Positions 1-6,345 of a stretch of 20,373 nucleotides of DNA are shown in pieces; positions within the stretch are counted from its first letter, which is position 1; every line of letters starts with the position of its first letter. Below the pieces are notes generated by a model. It saw nothing but the letters and a program-made list of their open reading frames with translations, had not been told where the DNA came from and did no database searches. The stretch spans positions 1 through 20,373 of the forward strand of contig JAEDIC010000026.1 of the NCBI GenBank assembly GCA_016292635.1. Direction: 5' to 3'. This DNA is from Clostridia bacterium (GTDB lineage Bacteria; Bacillota; Clostridia; Christensenellales; CAG-138). A program made the translations under genes and the position numbers.

Positions 1-8
1 TTTCTTTT

Positions 9-120
9 CATGGATCCCTGGCCGTGCCGCAGGCACAAGGGAGCCATGTAAACCTTCGAAAAAGTGGAATAATGCCACTATTTCGACAACCTAAAGAGCC
101 GCACCTGACGTGCGGCTCTT
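9..120 (+). repeat. Structured repeat, copy A (three consecutive hairpins)
   Basis: Three hairpins follow one another. H1 pairs CATGGATCCCT (9-19) with AGGGAGCCATG (38-48) at 10 of 11 positions and encloses a perfect inner stem, GTGCC (24-28) with GGCAC (32-36). H2 pairs TCGAAAAAGTGG (56-67) with CCACTATTTCGA (75-86) at 11 of 12 positions around the loop AATAATG. H3 pairs AAGAGCCGCAC (94-104) with GTGCGGCTCTT (110-120) perfectly. H1 and H2 match, in order and sequence, a minus-strand copy at 6115-6197; H3 has no counterpart there. It lies between the left edge and the 3' end of the HD-hydrolase gene. It may be a mobile repeat or part of a structured RNA entering from the left. I do not recognise a named family. 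Confidence 0.6.
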
Positions 121-166
121 AGGATAGAACGCATATGTAAAAATCTTTTGTTAATTATGTCCTTTG

Positions 167-197
167 GTGCGTTTCTTTAAGGAAAGCACGCCTTTTT
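167..197 (+). terminator. Probable plus-strand terminator
   Basis: GTGC (167-170) and TTTC (172-175) pair with GAAA (182-185) and GCAC (186-189), with one bulged G, followed by a TTTTT run at 193-197. The T-run is on the plus side, so it would end transcripts coming from the left edge or from the repeat at 9-120, not the minus-strand HD gene. Confidence 0.4.
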
Positions 198-224
198 GCT
201 CTTTTCTTCCAAAGTACGGGTCCC

Positions 225-797
225 TTATCCCCTGGGGCCCAGGCCCAGCTGGTCGGTAACGGTCTGCATTCCCTTTATGGTAAGGGCCATAACGTCATCC
301 AGCGCCATGCCCAGCATATCGCAGCCTTGCTTGATAACTTCTCTGTTGCACTTAGCGGCAAAGCCCTTGTCCTTAAACTTTTTCTTAAGGCTCTTCACCT
401 CAAGGTCCGTAAGGCCGGTGGGGCGCATAAGGGCGCAGGCGGAAACTATGCCGGTGAGCTCGTCAACGGCATAAAGGCTCTTTGCCACGTTGGTGGCGGG
501 CTGGCATTCGTCTGTGCAGATGCCGTAGCCGTGACCTATGATGGCAGCGATATCCGCCTCGTCCACTCCTTCATACTCCAGCAGCTCGCGAACATGATGG
601 CAGTGCTCCTCGGGATATTTTTCAAAATCCACATCGTGAAGGTATCCTATGGCCTTATAGTATTCCACATCCTCGCCAAAGTGTTCGCCCATAGCGCCCA
701 TGGCGGCGGATACTGCCAGCGCATGGGTAAAAAGGTGGGGCTCGGTAACGTGTTTTTTAAGTATTTCCTGCGCCTTCGCAAGGGTAAGCTGTGCCAT
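225..797 (-). CDS. HD-superfamily metal-dependent hydrolase
   Basis: 190-residue soluble protein of the HD/HDIG phosphohydrolase superfamily. Metal-binding residues are visible in order: His25, the His54-Asp55 doublet in GYLHDVDFEKYP, further histidines at 65-68 and 89 (IIGHGYG), and Asp112 in YAVDELTG. The conserved tail with LKKKFKDKGFAAK (around 137-149) resembles the predicted-hydrolase family COG2316. Members are thought to cleave phosphate esters or nucleotides, but the substrate of this subgroup is not known and cannot be read here. The start is supported by AAGGAGG nine bases upstream. It has its own promoter at 841-869, so it is probably monocistronic. No signal peptide or membrane segment is seen. 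The family call is firm; the function is open. Confidence 0.85.
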   Translation of the reverse strand: MAQLTLAKAQEILKKHVTEPHLFTHALAVSAAMGAMGEHFGEDVEYYKAIGYLHDVDFEKYPEEHCHHVRELLEYEGVDEADIAAIIGHGYGICTDECQPATNVAKSLYAVDELTGIVSACALMRPTGLTDLEVKSLKKKFKDKGFAAKCNREVIKQGCDMLGMALDDVMALTIKGMQTVTDQLGLGPRG

Positions 798-840
798 ATA
801 TGATATCCTCCTTGAATAATATATAAATTCCTTTCAGAGC

Positions 841-869
841 ATTATAGCGGTTTGAAAGGACAAAGTAAA
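841..869 (-). promoter_or_regulatory. Promoter of the HD-hydrolase gene
   Basis: Read on the minus strand: TTTACT (869-864), 17-base spacer, TATAAT (846-841). The -10 is a perfect consensus and the spacing is optimal for the housekeeping sigma factor. It gives a leader of about 35 bases. Confidence 0.65.
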
Positions 870-949
870 GAGGCAGGGATTTATTCAGACCCTTGCGGTG
901 ATACGGATGAGACTCCGGCTGACGGAATAAGCCATAAGGTGGGGAATAA

Positions 950-976
950 GAAAAGGGGCTGCTAATGCAGCCCCTT
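950..976 (-). terminator. Terminator of the first NSS transporter gene
   Basis: AAGGGGCTGC (953-962) pairs perfectly with GCAGCCCCTT (967-976) around TAAT, followed on the minus strand by a short T-run. It closely resembles the terminator of the second transporter gene (2912-2936), so the duplicated unit included it. Confidence 0.8.
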
Positions 977-1003
977 GGGGTTTTGCGTTTAAGCTTATCG
1001 GTA

Positions 1004-2425
1004 TTAGCCGAGGAAGCTGGTGATCTGAGCGACCAGAACGATTGCCATGATCACGGGTACGATGAACTTGAAGCATACTTCGAAGTACTTGGCGCCCTTG
1101 AACTTGTGACCGGAAGCTTCCACTTCGTCGCTAACCATCTTGTTGCCGAATACCCAGCCGATCAGGATGCTCATGACCATTGCGCCAAGAGGCATCAGAA
1201 CGCCTTCAGCGAGGAAGTCATAGAAGTCCAGCCAGTCGGCGGTAGCGGTCATTACGGGCAGACCGAACATCTCAGCGGGGTTGTTCATCCATGCGCCGCC
1301 TGCAACGTTGGTGCCAAGACCGTCAAGAGCGGTGGGCAGGCCAACTACGAAAGCGATAACGGCCATGATGAGAGTCATCTTCTTACGGGCAGGATCCTGA
1401 CCCTTCTCAATGCGCTTGTCGATGAGGAACGCAGTGCAAACCTCAAGCAGAGAGATGGAGGAGGTGATAGCCGCGATAAGTACCAGGAAGTAGAACAGGA
1501 AGCCCATCAGGTTGCCGATGAAGCCGCCCATGCCCTGGGTGAATACAGTCTGCATGGTGACGAAGAGCAGGCCGGGGCCGCCGCCGAATTCCATACCGTA
1601 AGCGGAGCAGGCAGGCAGTACAGCCATACCAGCCATCAGAGCTACGATGGTGTCGGCAACGGGGATGATTACGGAGTTGCCGCTCAGGTCTTCCTTCTTG
1701 GAGAGGTAGGAGCCGTAGGTGATCATGCAGCCCATACCAAGGGAGAGGGAGAAGAACATCTGACCGGCAGCGGTCTTCAGAACGTTGAAGAAGTCGGATG
1801 CCAGGACGGAGAAGTCAGGCACGAAGAGGAACTTGTAGCCTCCTGCAGCGCCGGGCTGGCAGGCAACGAATACGATAACGACAACCAGAATCGCAAACAG
1901 AGCGGGCATCGCAATCTTGGAGAACTTCTCGATACCGCCGGAGATACCGCCGGAAACGATGATGATGTTGATGAGCATGAACGCGGCATAGAAGCCTACC
2001 ATGCCGGGCATGTTGGCAATCCAGTAACCGAAGAAGCCATCGGTGCTGAAGCCAACGGCACCAAACAGGTTGAGCAGGAAGCCCAGGGTGTAACGAAGAA
2101 CGATACCGCCCAGCACGCTGTAGAAGCCAACGATCAGGAAGCCGGAGGCAACGCCCATGTAGCCCACCCAGGTGTACTTCTTGGCGAGGGATGCATAAGC
2201 GCCTACCGCACCGCGACCGGTCTTACGGCCGATGGCCAGCTCGCCCAGCATTACGGTTACGCCGCACAGCGCCGCCAGAATAAGGTATACCAGCAGGAAC
2301 GCACCGCCGCCGTTTGCGCCGCACTTATAAGGGAAGCCCCAGATGTTACCAAGGCCTACAGCAGAACCGACTGCTGCCAGGATGAAGCCCAGATTGGAAC
2401 CCCATTGTCCTCTGTTGTTTTCCAT
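1004..2425 (-). CDS. NSS-family sodium:amino acid symporter, copy 1
   Basis: 473-residue polytopic membrane protein of the neurotransmitter:sodium symporter (NSS/SNF, LeuT-fold) family, which imports amino acids (often aromatic or branched-chain in bacteria) with Na+. The N-terminus aligns without gaps to LeuT TM1: Gly20, Ala22, Val23 and Asn27 of the Na+ sites are present, as is the unwound GLGNIWGFPY region and the following NGGGAF. TM6 contains FFSLSLGMG, matching LeuT FFTLSLGFG at the substrate site. Oddly, residue 30 is Gly where LeuT has Arg30 of the extracellular gate. About 11-12 membrane segments are apparent. AGGAGG lies eight bases before the start. It has its own promoter, a 138-base leader with a hairpin, and its own terminator. 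The 474-residue paralogue lies directly upstream. Substrate is inferred only; the nearby aminotransferase and IorAB hint at aromatic or branched-chain amino acids. Confidence 0.92.
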   Translation of the reverse strand: MENNRGQWGSNLGFILAAVGSAVGLGNIWGFPYKCGANGGGAFLLVYLILAALCGVTVMLGELAIGRKTGRGAVGAYASLAKKYTWVGYMGVASGFLIVGFYSVLGGIVLRYTLGFLLNLFGAVGFSTDGFFGYWIANMPGMVGFYAAFMLINIIIVSGGISGGIEKFSKIAMPALFAILVVVIVFVACQPGAAGGYKFLFVPDFSVLASDFFNVLKTAAGQMFFSLSLGMGCMITYGSYLSKKEDLSGNSVIIPVADTIVALMAGMAVLPACSAYGMEFGGGPGLLFVTMQTVFTQGMGGFIGNLMGFLFYFLVLIAAITSSISLLEVCTAFLIDKRIEKGQDPARKKMTLIMAVIAFVVGLPTALDGLGTNVAGGAWMNNPAEMFGLPVMTATADWLDFYDFLAEGVLMPLGAMVMSILIGWVFGNKMVSDEVEASGHKFKGAKYFEVCFKFIVPVIMAIVLVAQITSFLG

Positions 2426-2465
2426 TTAAGAATCCTCCTAAATAAAATAATGCTAATCAACAGCA

Positions 2466-2487
2466 AATGTGCCCGTACAGGTACATT
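2466..2487 (-). promoter_or_regulatory. Leader hairpin upstream of NSS copy 1
   Basis: AATGTGCC (2466-2473) and GGTACATT (2480-2487) are inverted repeats matching at seven of eight positions, separated by six bases. They lie inside the predicted 5' leader, 41 bases before the start codon. This could be an RNA hairpin or an operator downstream of the promoter. Confidence 0.4.
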
Positions 2488-2570
2488 TCATAAAGTAGAA
2501 AAAGTATAAGTCAGGGTCATGTTGCTGTATCTTAACAAAATGTGAACAAATTTAAAAAATTCTTGATAGA

Positions 2571-2600
2571 ACTATACCATGACACTATTCGTGTCGTCAA
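2571..2600 (-). promoter_or_regulatory. Promoter of NSS copy 1 with an inverted repeat in the spacer
   Basis: Minus strand: TTGACG (2600-2595), 18-base spacer, TATAGT (2576-2571), preceded by TGG as an extended -10. The spacer holds GACAC (2581-2585) and GTGTC (2591-2595), a perfect inverted repeat with a five-base centre, where a repressor would block RNA polymerase. Confidence 0.6.
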
Positions 2601-2910
2601 TAATTTTTTCGCCATCAGATGCATTTTTACCCTATAAAACGGGGGCGAAAGGGGCGTGGATGTATGAATATGCATATTCATATATAAATATTCATGCATA
2701 ATATAAAAATTCCAATCAGAGGTTTTTCAGGGGGCGAAATTAATTTGTAAAGGAGTGTTAAGAAAGGGTGTTAAGAGTAAATTTATAAATCGCAAATCGT
2801 TAATAAATTACAAAAACACATAAAAATAAGCATACAGGCCATAAAACGTGCGGCGGGCGTACAGGAGGGGGTATATAGGGCGCGTCAAAAAACGGCGTTT
2901 CTTAACATAA
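2601..2910. other. A/T-rich non-coding region upstream of NSS copy 1, with a 20-bp palindrome
   Basis: No gene is seen. TATGAATATGCATATTCATA (2663-2682) is a perfect 20-bp palindrome, and its right half ATATTCAT recurs 14 bases further on (within TAAATATTCATGCAT). GGGGGCGAAA occurs twice (2641-2650 and 2730-2739). The palindrome lies about 63 bases upstream of the -35 of the transporter promoter, a position suited to an activator or a looping repressor. The half-sites look like ARG-box halves, but the spacing is two bases too long. Confidence 0.5.
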
Positions 2911-2911
2911 C

Positions 2912-2936
2912 AAAAAGGGGCTGCAGATGCAGCCCC
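2912..2936 (-). terminator. Terminator of the second NSS transporter gene
   Basis: GGGGCTGCA (2917-2925) pairs perfectly with TGCAGCCCC (2928-2936) around GA, with TTTTT following on the minus strand (2916-2912). This is a classical intrinsic terminator. Confidence 0.88.
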
Positions 2937-2966
2937 TCTGGGGTTTTGCCTTTAAGCTTATCGGTA

Positions 2967-4391
2967 TTAGCCGAGGAAGCTGGTAATCTGAGCGACCAGA
3001 ACGATTGCCATGATTACGGGCACTACGAACTTGAAGCAGATATCGAAGAACTTTGCGCCGGTAAACTTTGCGGCGGAAACTTCAACTTCCTCGCCAATCA
3101 GCTTCTTGGTGCCGAATACCCAGCCGATGAGGATGCTCATAATCATTGCGCCAAGGGGCATCAGAACGCCTTCAGCGAGGAAGTCATAGAAGTCCAGCCA
3201 GTCGGCGGTAGCGGTCATTACGGGCAGACCGAACATCTCAGCGGGGTTGTTCATCCATGCGCCGCCGGCAACGTTGGTGCCAAGACCGTCAAGAGCGGTG
3301 GGCAGGCCTACGACGAAGGCGATAACAGCCATGATAACGGTCATCTTTACACGCTGAGGATCCTTGCCCTTCTCGATGCGCTTGTCGATGAGGTAAGCAG
3401 TGCAGACCTCAAGCAGGGAGATGGAGGAGGTTATAGCTGCGATGAGAACCAGCAGATAGAACATGAAGCCCATTATATTGCCGATGGTGCCGCCCATACC
3501 CTGGGTGAATACGGTCTGCATGGTGTTGAACAGCAGGCCGGGGCCGCCGGCGTATTCCATACCGTAGGCCGCGCAGGCGGGGAGTATGCACATACCGGAC
3601 ATGAGGGCCACGGTGGTATCGGAGAAGGGGATGATGAGGGAGTTCCTGACCAGATTCTCGCTCTTGGAAAGATAGGAGCCGTAGGTGATCATGCAGCCCA
3701 TACCAAGGGAGAGGGAGAAGAACATCTGACCGGCAGCGACCTTCAGCACGGTGAAGAAGTTGCTGAACAGATAGTTGAAGTCGGGAATCCACATATACTT
3801 GTAGCCTTCGGCAGCGCCGGGCTGGCAGGCAACGTATACGATGATGATAAGAAGCATTGCGAACAGAGCGGGCATCGCAATCTTGGAGAATTTCTCGATA
3901 CCGCCGGAGATACCGCCCATAACGATAACGATATTGATGATCATGAAGATGGCGTAGAAGAGCAACATACCGGGCATATTGGCGATCCATGCGCCGAAGA
4001 AGCCCTCTGCGGGGAAGCCGCTCATACCCAGCAGGTTCATCAGGAAGCCCAGCATATAGCGGAGAACGATGCCGCCCAGCACGCTGTAGAAGCCTACGAT
4101 GATGAAGCCGGAGGCTACGCCCATGTAACCTATCCAGGTATACTTTTTGCTGAGGGAGGTATAAGCGCCTACAGCGCCGCGGCCGGTCTTGCGGCCGATG
4201 GCCAGCTCGCCCAGCATGGTGGTAACGCCGACGGATATGACCAGAATAAGGTATACCAGAACGAACGCGCCGCCACCATTGGCACCGCACTTATAGGGGA
4301 AACCCCAAATGTTGCCAAGGCCTACGGCGGAACCGACGGCTGCCATAATGAAGCCGAAGGTTGAACCCCATTGTCCTCTGTTGTTTTCCAT
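2967..4391 (-). CDS. NSS-family sodium:amino acid symporter, copy 2
   Basis: 474-residue paralogue of the downstream transporter, clearly a tandem duplicate: the first ten residues and the last eleven (MAIVLVAQITSFLG tail) are the same. It has the same LeuT-fold signatures: TM1 with Asn27 and GLGNIWGFPY, NGGGAF, and TM6 FFSLSLGMG. Gly30 again replaces the LeuT gate Arg30. The proteins diverge mainly in the loops after TM3 and TM4 and around TM5, so substrate preference or regulation may differ. At DNA level, a tract of 152 bases (3157-3308) is identical to copy 1 except for one base, which suggests recent gene conversion. AGGAGG sits seven bases before the start. Promoter and terminator are separate from copy 1, so the two can be expressed independently. 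Transported amino acid unknown. Confidence 0.92.
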   Translation of the reverse strand: MENNRGQWGSTFGFIMAAVGSAVGLGNIWGFPYKCGANGGGAFVLVYLILVISVGVTTMLGELAIGRKTGRGAVGAYTSLSKKYTWIGYMGVASGFIIVGFYSVLGGIVLRYMLGFLMNLLGMSGFPAEGFFGAWIANMPGMLLFYAIFMIINIVIVMGGISGGIEKFSKIAMPALFAMLLIIIVYVACQPGAAEGYKYMWIPDFNYLFSNFFTVLKVAAGQMFFSLSLGMGCMITYGSYLSKSENLVRNSLIIPFSDTTVALMSGMCILPACAAYGMEYAGGPGLLFNTMQTVFTQGMGGTIGNIMGFMFYLLVLIAAITSSISLLEVCTAYLIDKRIEKGKDPQRVKMTVIMAVIAFVVGLPTALDGLGTNVAGGAWMNNPAEMFGLPVMTATADWLDFYDFLAEGVLMPLGAMIMSILIGWVFGTKKLIGEEVEVSAAKFTGAKFFDICFKFVVPVIMAIVLVAQITSFLG

Positions 4392-4466
4392 AAAGAATCC
4401 TCCTGTAAATTATTTTGATAAAAACAACATGTTTTACGAGCTCAAAGGGCACGAAAACTTTTTATT

Positions 4467-4496
4467 ACTTTATCACGTCAACTGCCAAACGTCAAC
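4467..4496 (-). promoter_or_regulatory. Promoter and direct repeats upstream of NSS copy 2
   Basis: Minus strand: TTGACG (4495-4490), 17-base spacer, TAAAGT (4472-4467). The octamer GTTGACGT occurs twice in the same direction, 14 bases apart (4496-4489 and 4482-4475), covering the -35 and the spacer. The second copy could be a regulator site. The -10 is weak, so this is a candidate only. Confidence 0.45.
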
Positions 4497-4574
4497 GAAA
4501 TCTTACTAAAAATTCACTTTTTTGTTATGAATATACATTTTTCGTTAAGAAATAGCAAAAAACCGTAAACGTTC

Positions 4575-4604
4575 TTGACATATTAATGTATTAAAATACA
4601 TAAT
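4575..4604 (+). promoter_or_regulatory. Orphan plus-strand promoter-like site with an embedded palindrome
   Basis: A perfect TTGACA (4575-4580) is followed after 18 bases by CATAAT (4599-4604), or after 16 by TACATA. ATGTATT (4586-4592) and AATACAT (4595-4601) form a perfect inverted repeat across the spacer and -10. No gene follows on the plus strand; a transcript would run antisense into the 3' end of alr. The rest of the 438-base gap (4392-4829) holds the NSS copy 2 promoter, the alr terminator and otherwise A/T-rich sequence. Confidence 0.35.
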
Positions 4605-4765
4605 TTGGGGCAAAATAAGCGATTTCCGTGGTGGGCATGTTCTAATATATGCGATTCACAAGGGAAAAATGACCGGTATTTGCGGTGCTTTGTGCGCGAA
4701 ATACGGAATTTATTTGAATATTTACTTAAACAGGAGACACAAAACGGTTTTTTTGTTTACCGCAT

Positions 4766-4793
4766 AAAAATTGAGACCGCGAAAAGCGGCCTC
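4766..4793 (-). terminator. Terminator of alr
   Basis: GAGACCGC (4773-4780) pairs with GCGGCCTC (4786-4793) at seven of eight positions around GAAAA, followed on the minus strand by AATTTTTAT. It lies 37 bases after the alr stop codon. Confidence 0.8.
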
Positions 4794-4829
4794 CAAAATG
4801 TGAAAAAAATAACATATTTTTATGATGTA

Positions 4830-5966
4830 TCAGTCTCCGTTTATGTATATTCTGATGTTTCTGGGGGTGACGAGGCAGGTCAATTCATAGTTTACCGTGC
4901 CGACAACCTCCGAAACCTGTTCTGCGGTCATGCCTTCGCCGCCCCAGAGGGACACTTCATCCCCGACTTTTACCGTTTCGTCCCCTGTAATGTCGATCAT
5001 GTGCATGTCCATGCAAATGCGGCCTATCTGGGGAAAGCGCCTGCCGTTGATTATATCGTAGGAGGCGTTGGATATGCGGCGGGGATGTCCATCGGCGTAT
5101 CCGGCGGTCACAACGGCCATGCGTGTGGGCCTATCCGTCTTATATGCCCGACCGTAGCTTATGGAGGTGCCCTCCGGCAGCTCCCTTATCTGAGCCACGC
5201 GGGATTTAAGCGTCATCACAGGCTTAAGCTCACCGCTGCGGTGGACGCCGTCCGGGTACATACCGTAAAGCATTATGCCCGCGCGTACCATATCAAAGTG
5301 GGTTTCCGGGTGGTTCATTATGGCGGCGGAGTTGCCCGCATGGCAAATCTCCGGCTTTATGCCCCTTTCGGCAAGGGCGTTGAGGACGGTATGGTAGTTT
5401 TTAAGCTGCCATTCTGTATAGCCGTCCTCCTCCGGGTTATCCGCCACGGAAAAGTGGGTGTATACGCCCCCTACCCTAAGGCCGGGCAGGGCGTATATCC
5501 GCGCCGCCTCATCTGCTGCGGCAAGGGCAGCTTCTTCGCTCTGGGCGTATATGCCTATGCGGGACATTCCGGTATCCAGCTTTATGTGCACATCCACGGT
5601 GACGCCGGCCTGTACTGCGTGGCGGCTGAGCTCCCATGCACTGCTTTCGTCCTGTACTGTTTGGGTTATATCGTACTCTGCAAGGGCTGCGGCGTACTCT
5701 GCCGGAGTGTAGCCCAGTATCAGTATGGGCTTGGTTATGCCTCCCTCACGAAGCTCCAGCGCCTCGGCAAGGCAGGCCACCGCAAAAAAGTCCGCACCAA
5801 GCTTCTGCAGATGCAGCCCGCAGGGGACGGCGCCGTGACCGTAGGCGTTTGCCTTTATTACGCACATTACCCTTTTGCCTGTGCGGCGGGCTATATTGAA
5901 ATTGTGGGTCAGGGCCGCAAGGTCTATCTGGGCCCATGCGCGGGCGGTTGGGTGGATGCTGCTCAT
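4830..5966 (-). CDS. alr: Alanine racemase
   Basis: 378-residue PLP-dependent fold-type III racemase interconverting L- and D-alanine to supply D-alanine for peptidoglycan. The PLP lysine is Lys38 in VIKANAYGHGAV, close to its usual position. HIKLDTGMSRIG in the barrel and the C-terminal GYADG with the catalytic tyrosine are present, as is the IGRICMDMHMID segment. The start at 5966 is chosen because AAAGGAG lies six bases upstream and the protein begins right before ARAWAQIDL, the usual N-terminus; the open frame continues 23 codons upstream but lacks a ribosome site there. It is a single-gene unit with its own terminator. A TATAAT lies at 6034-6039, at the end of a structured repeat. Length matches the family. 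Confidence 0.95.
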   Translation of the reverse strand: MSSIHPTARAWAQIDLAALTHNFNIARRTGKRVMCVIKANAYGHGAVPCGLHLQKLGADFFAVACLAEALELREGGITKPILILGYTPAEYAAALAEYDITQTVQDESSAWELSRHAVQAGVTVDVHIKLDTGMSRIGIYAQSEEAALAAADEAARIYALPGLRVGGVYTHFSVADNPEEDGYTEWQLKNYHTVLNALAERGIKPEICHAGNSAAIMNHPETHFDMVRAGIMLYGMYPDGVHRSGELKPVMTLKSRVAQIRELPEGTSISYGRAYKTDRPTRMAVVTAGYADGHPRRISNASYDIINGRRFPQIGRICMDMHMIDITGDETVKVGDEVSLWGGEGMTAEQVSEVVGTVNYELTCLVTPRNIRIYINGD

Positions 5967-6033
5967 CTCTGTCTCCTTTGATTCATATGGCAAATATACG
6001 GCGTATCCCTGTGGAAAATTGCAAAGCCGAACC

Positions 6034-6039
6034 ATTATA
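6034..6039 (-). promoter_or_regulatory. Probable -10 element of the alr promoter
   Basis: A perfect TATAAT on the minus strand, within AAAATATAATGG, 67 bases before the alr start. A convincing -35 is not seen at 16-18 bases (AAACAC is the nearest). It lies at the downstream end of the structured repeat, which may therefore supply the promoter. Confidence 0.45.
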
Positions 6040-6069
6040 TTTTAGTTTAATCGGGCGTGTTTCGCAATA

Positions 6070-6300
6070 CGCCAGCCGCATACTTAATACAATGCTCATA
6101 TTCTCCGCGCTTTGCCCTCGAACAATCGGCGTTGCTCCGCTTGTTAGAGGGTTGCATGGCTCCTTTGCGTCCGCAGCACGGCCGGGGAGCAATGCAAGAA
6201 GCCTTTGCCGCGCAAGGCTTATGCGGATTTGACCCACAGGCCGCCAAATCCGATTGAAGCCTCCGGGGCTCCGAACACCCAAAAAGGGTTTTTCGAAAGG
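6070..6300 (-). repeat. Structured repeat, copy B (four or more hairpins)
   Basis: No protein gene is convincing in 5967-6345. In minus-strand order the stems are: CGGATTTG (6252-6245) with CAAATCCG (6231-6224), perfect; AAGCCTT (6220-6214) with AAGGCTT (6205-6199), perfect; H1, the 12-base arms 6197-6186 and 6163-6152, 11 of 12 paired; H2, the 15-base arms 6151-6137 and 6129-6115, 13 of 15 paired, loop AGCAACG. H1 and H2 correspond to the plus-strand copy at 9-86: GGCCGTGC and GGAGCCATG are shared, and stems differ by compensatory changes. It sits between the aminotransferase terminator and the alr promoter. It is probably a dispersed element. The family is not recognised. Confidence 0.6.
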
Positions 6301-6301
6301 C

Positions 6302-6330
6302 AAAAATCCGCCGGCAGGCGGCGGATTTTT
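6302..6330. terminator. Bidirectional terminator after the aminotransferase gene
   Basis: AAAAATCCGCCG (6302-6313) pairs perfectly over 12 bases with CGGCGGATTTTT (6319-6330), loop GCAGG. Read on the minus strand it ends the aminotransferase transcript 16 bases after the stop codon. Confidence 0.88.
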
Positions 6331-6345
6331 GCTTATATGAGCGTC

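Noticed and set aside
1..10. TTTCTTTTCA at the left edge as a third copy of the triplex-type element
   Set aside because: Ten bases match the end of the pyrimidine arm, but the sequence diverges straight after and the purine arm is absent; a match this short is not enough.
2663..2682. ArgR (ARG box) site
   Set aside because: The half-sites TGAAT and ATTCA are right, but the central spacing is six rather than four bases. Kept only as an unassigned palindrome.
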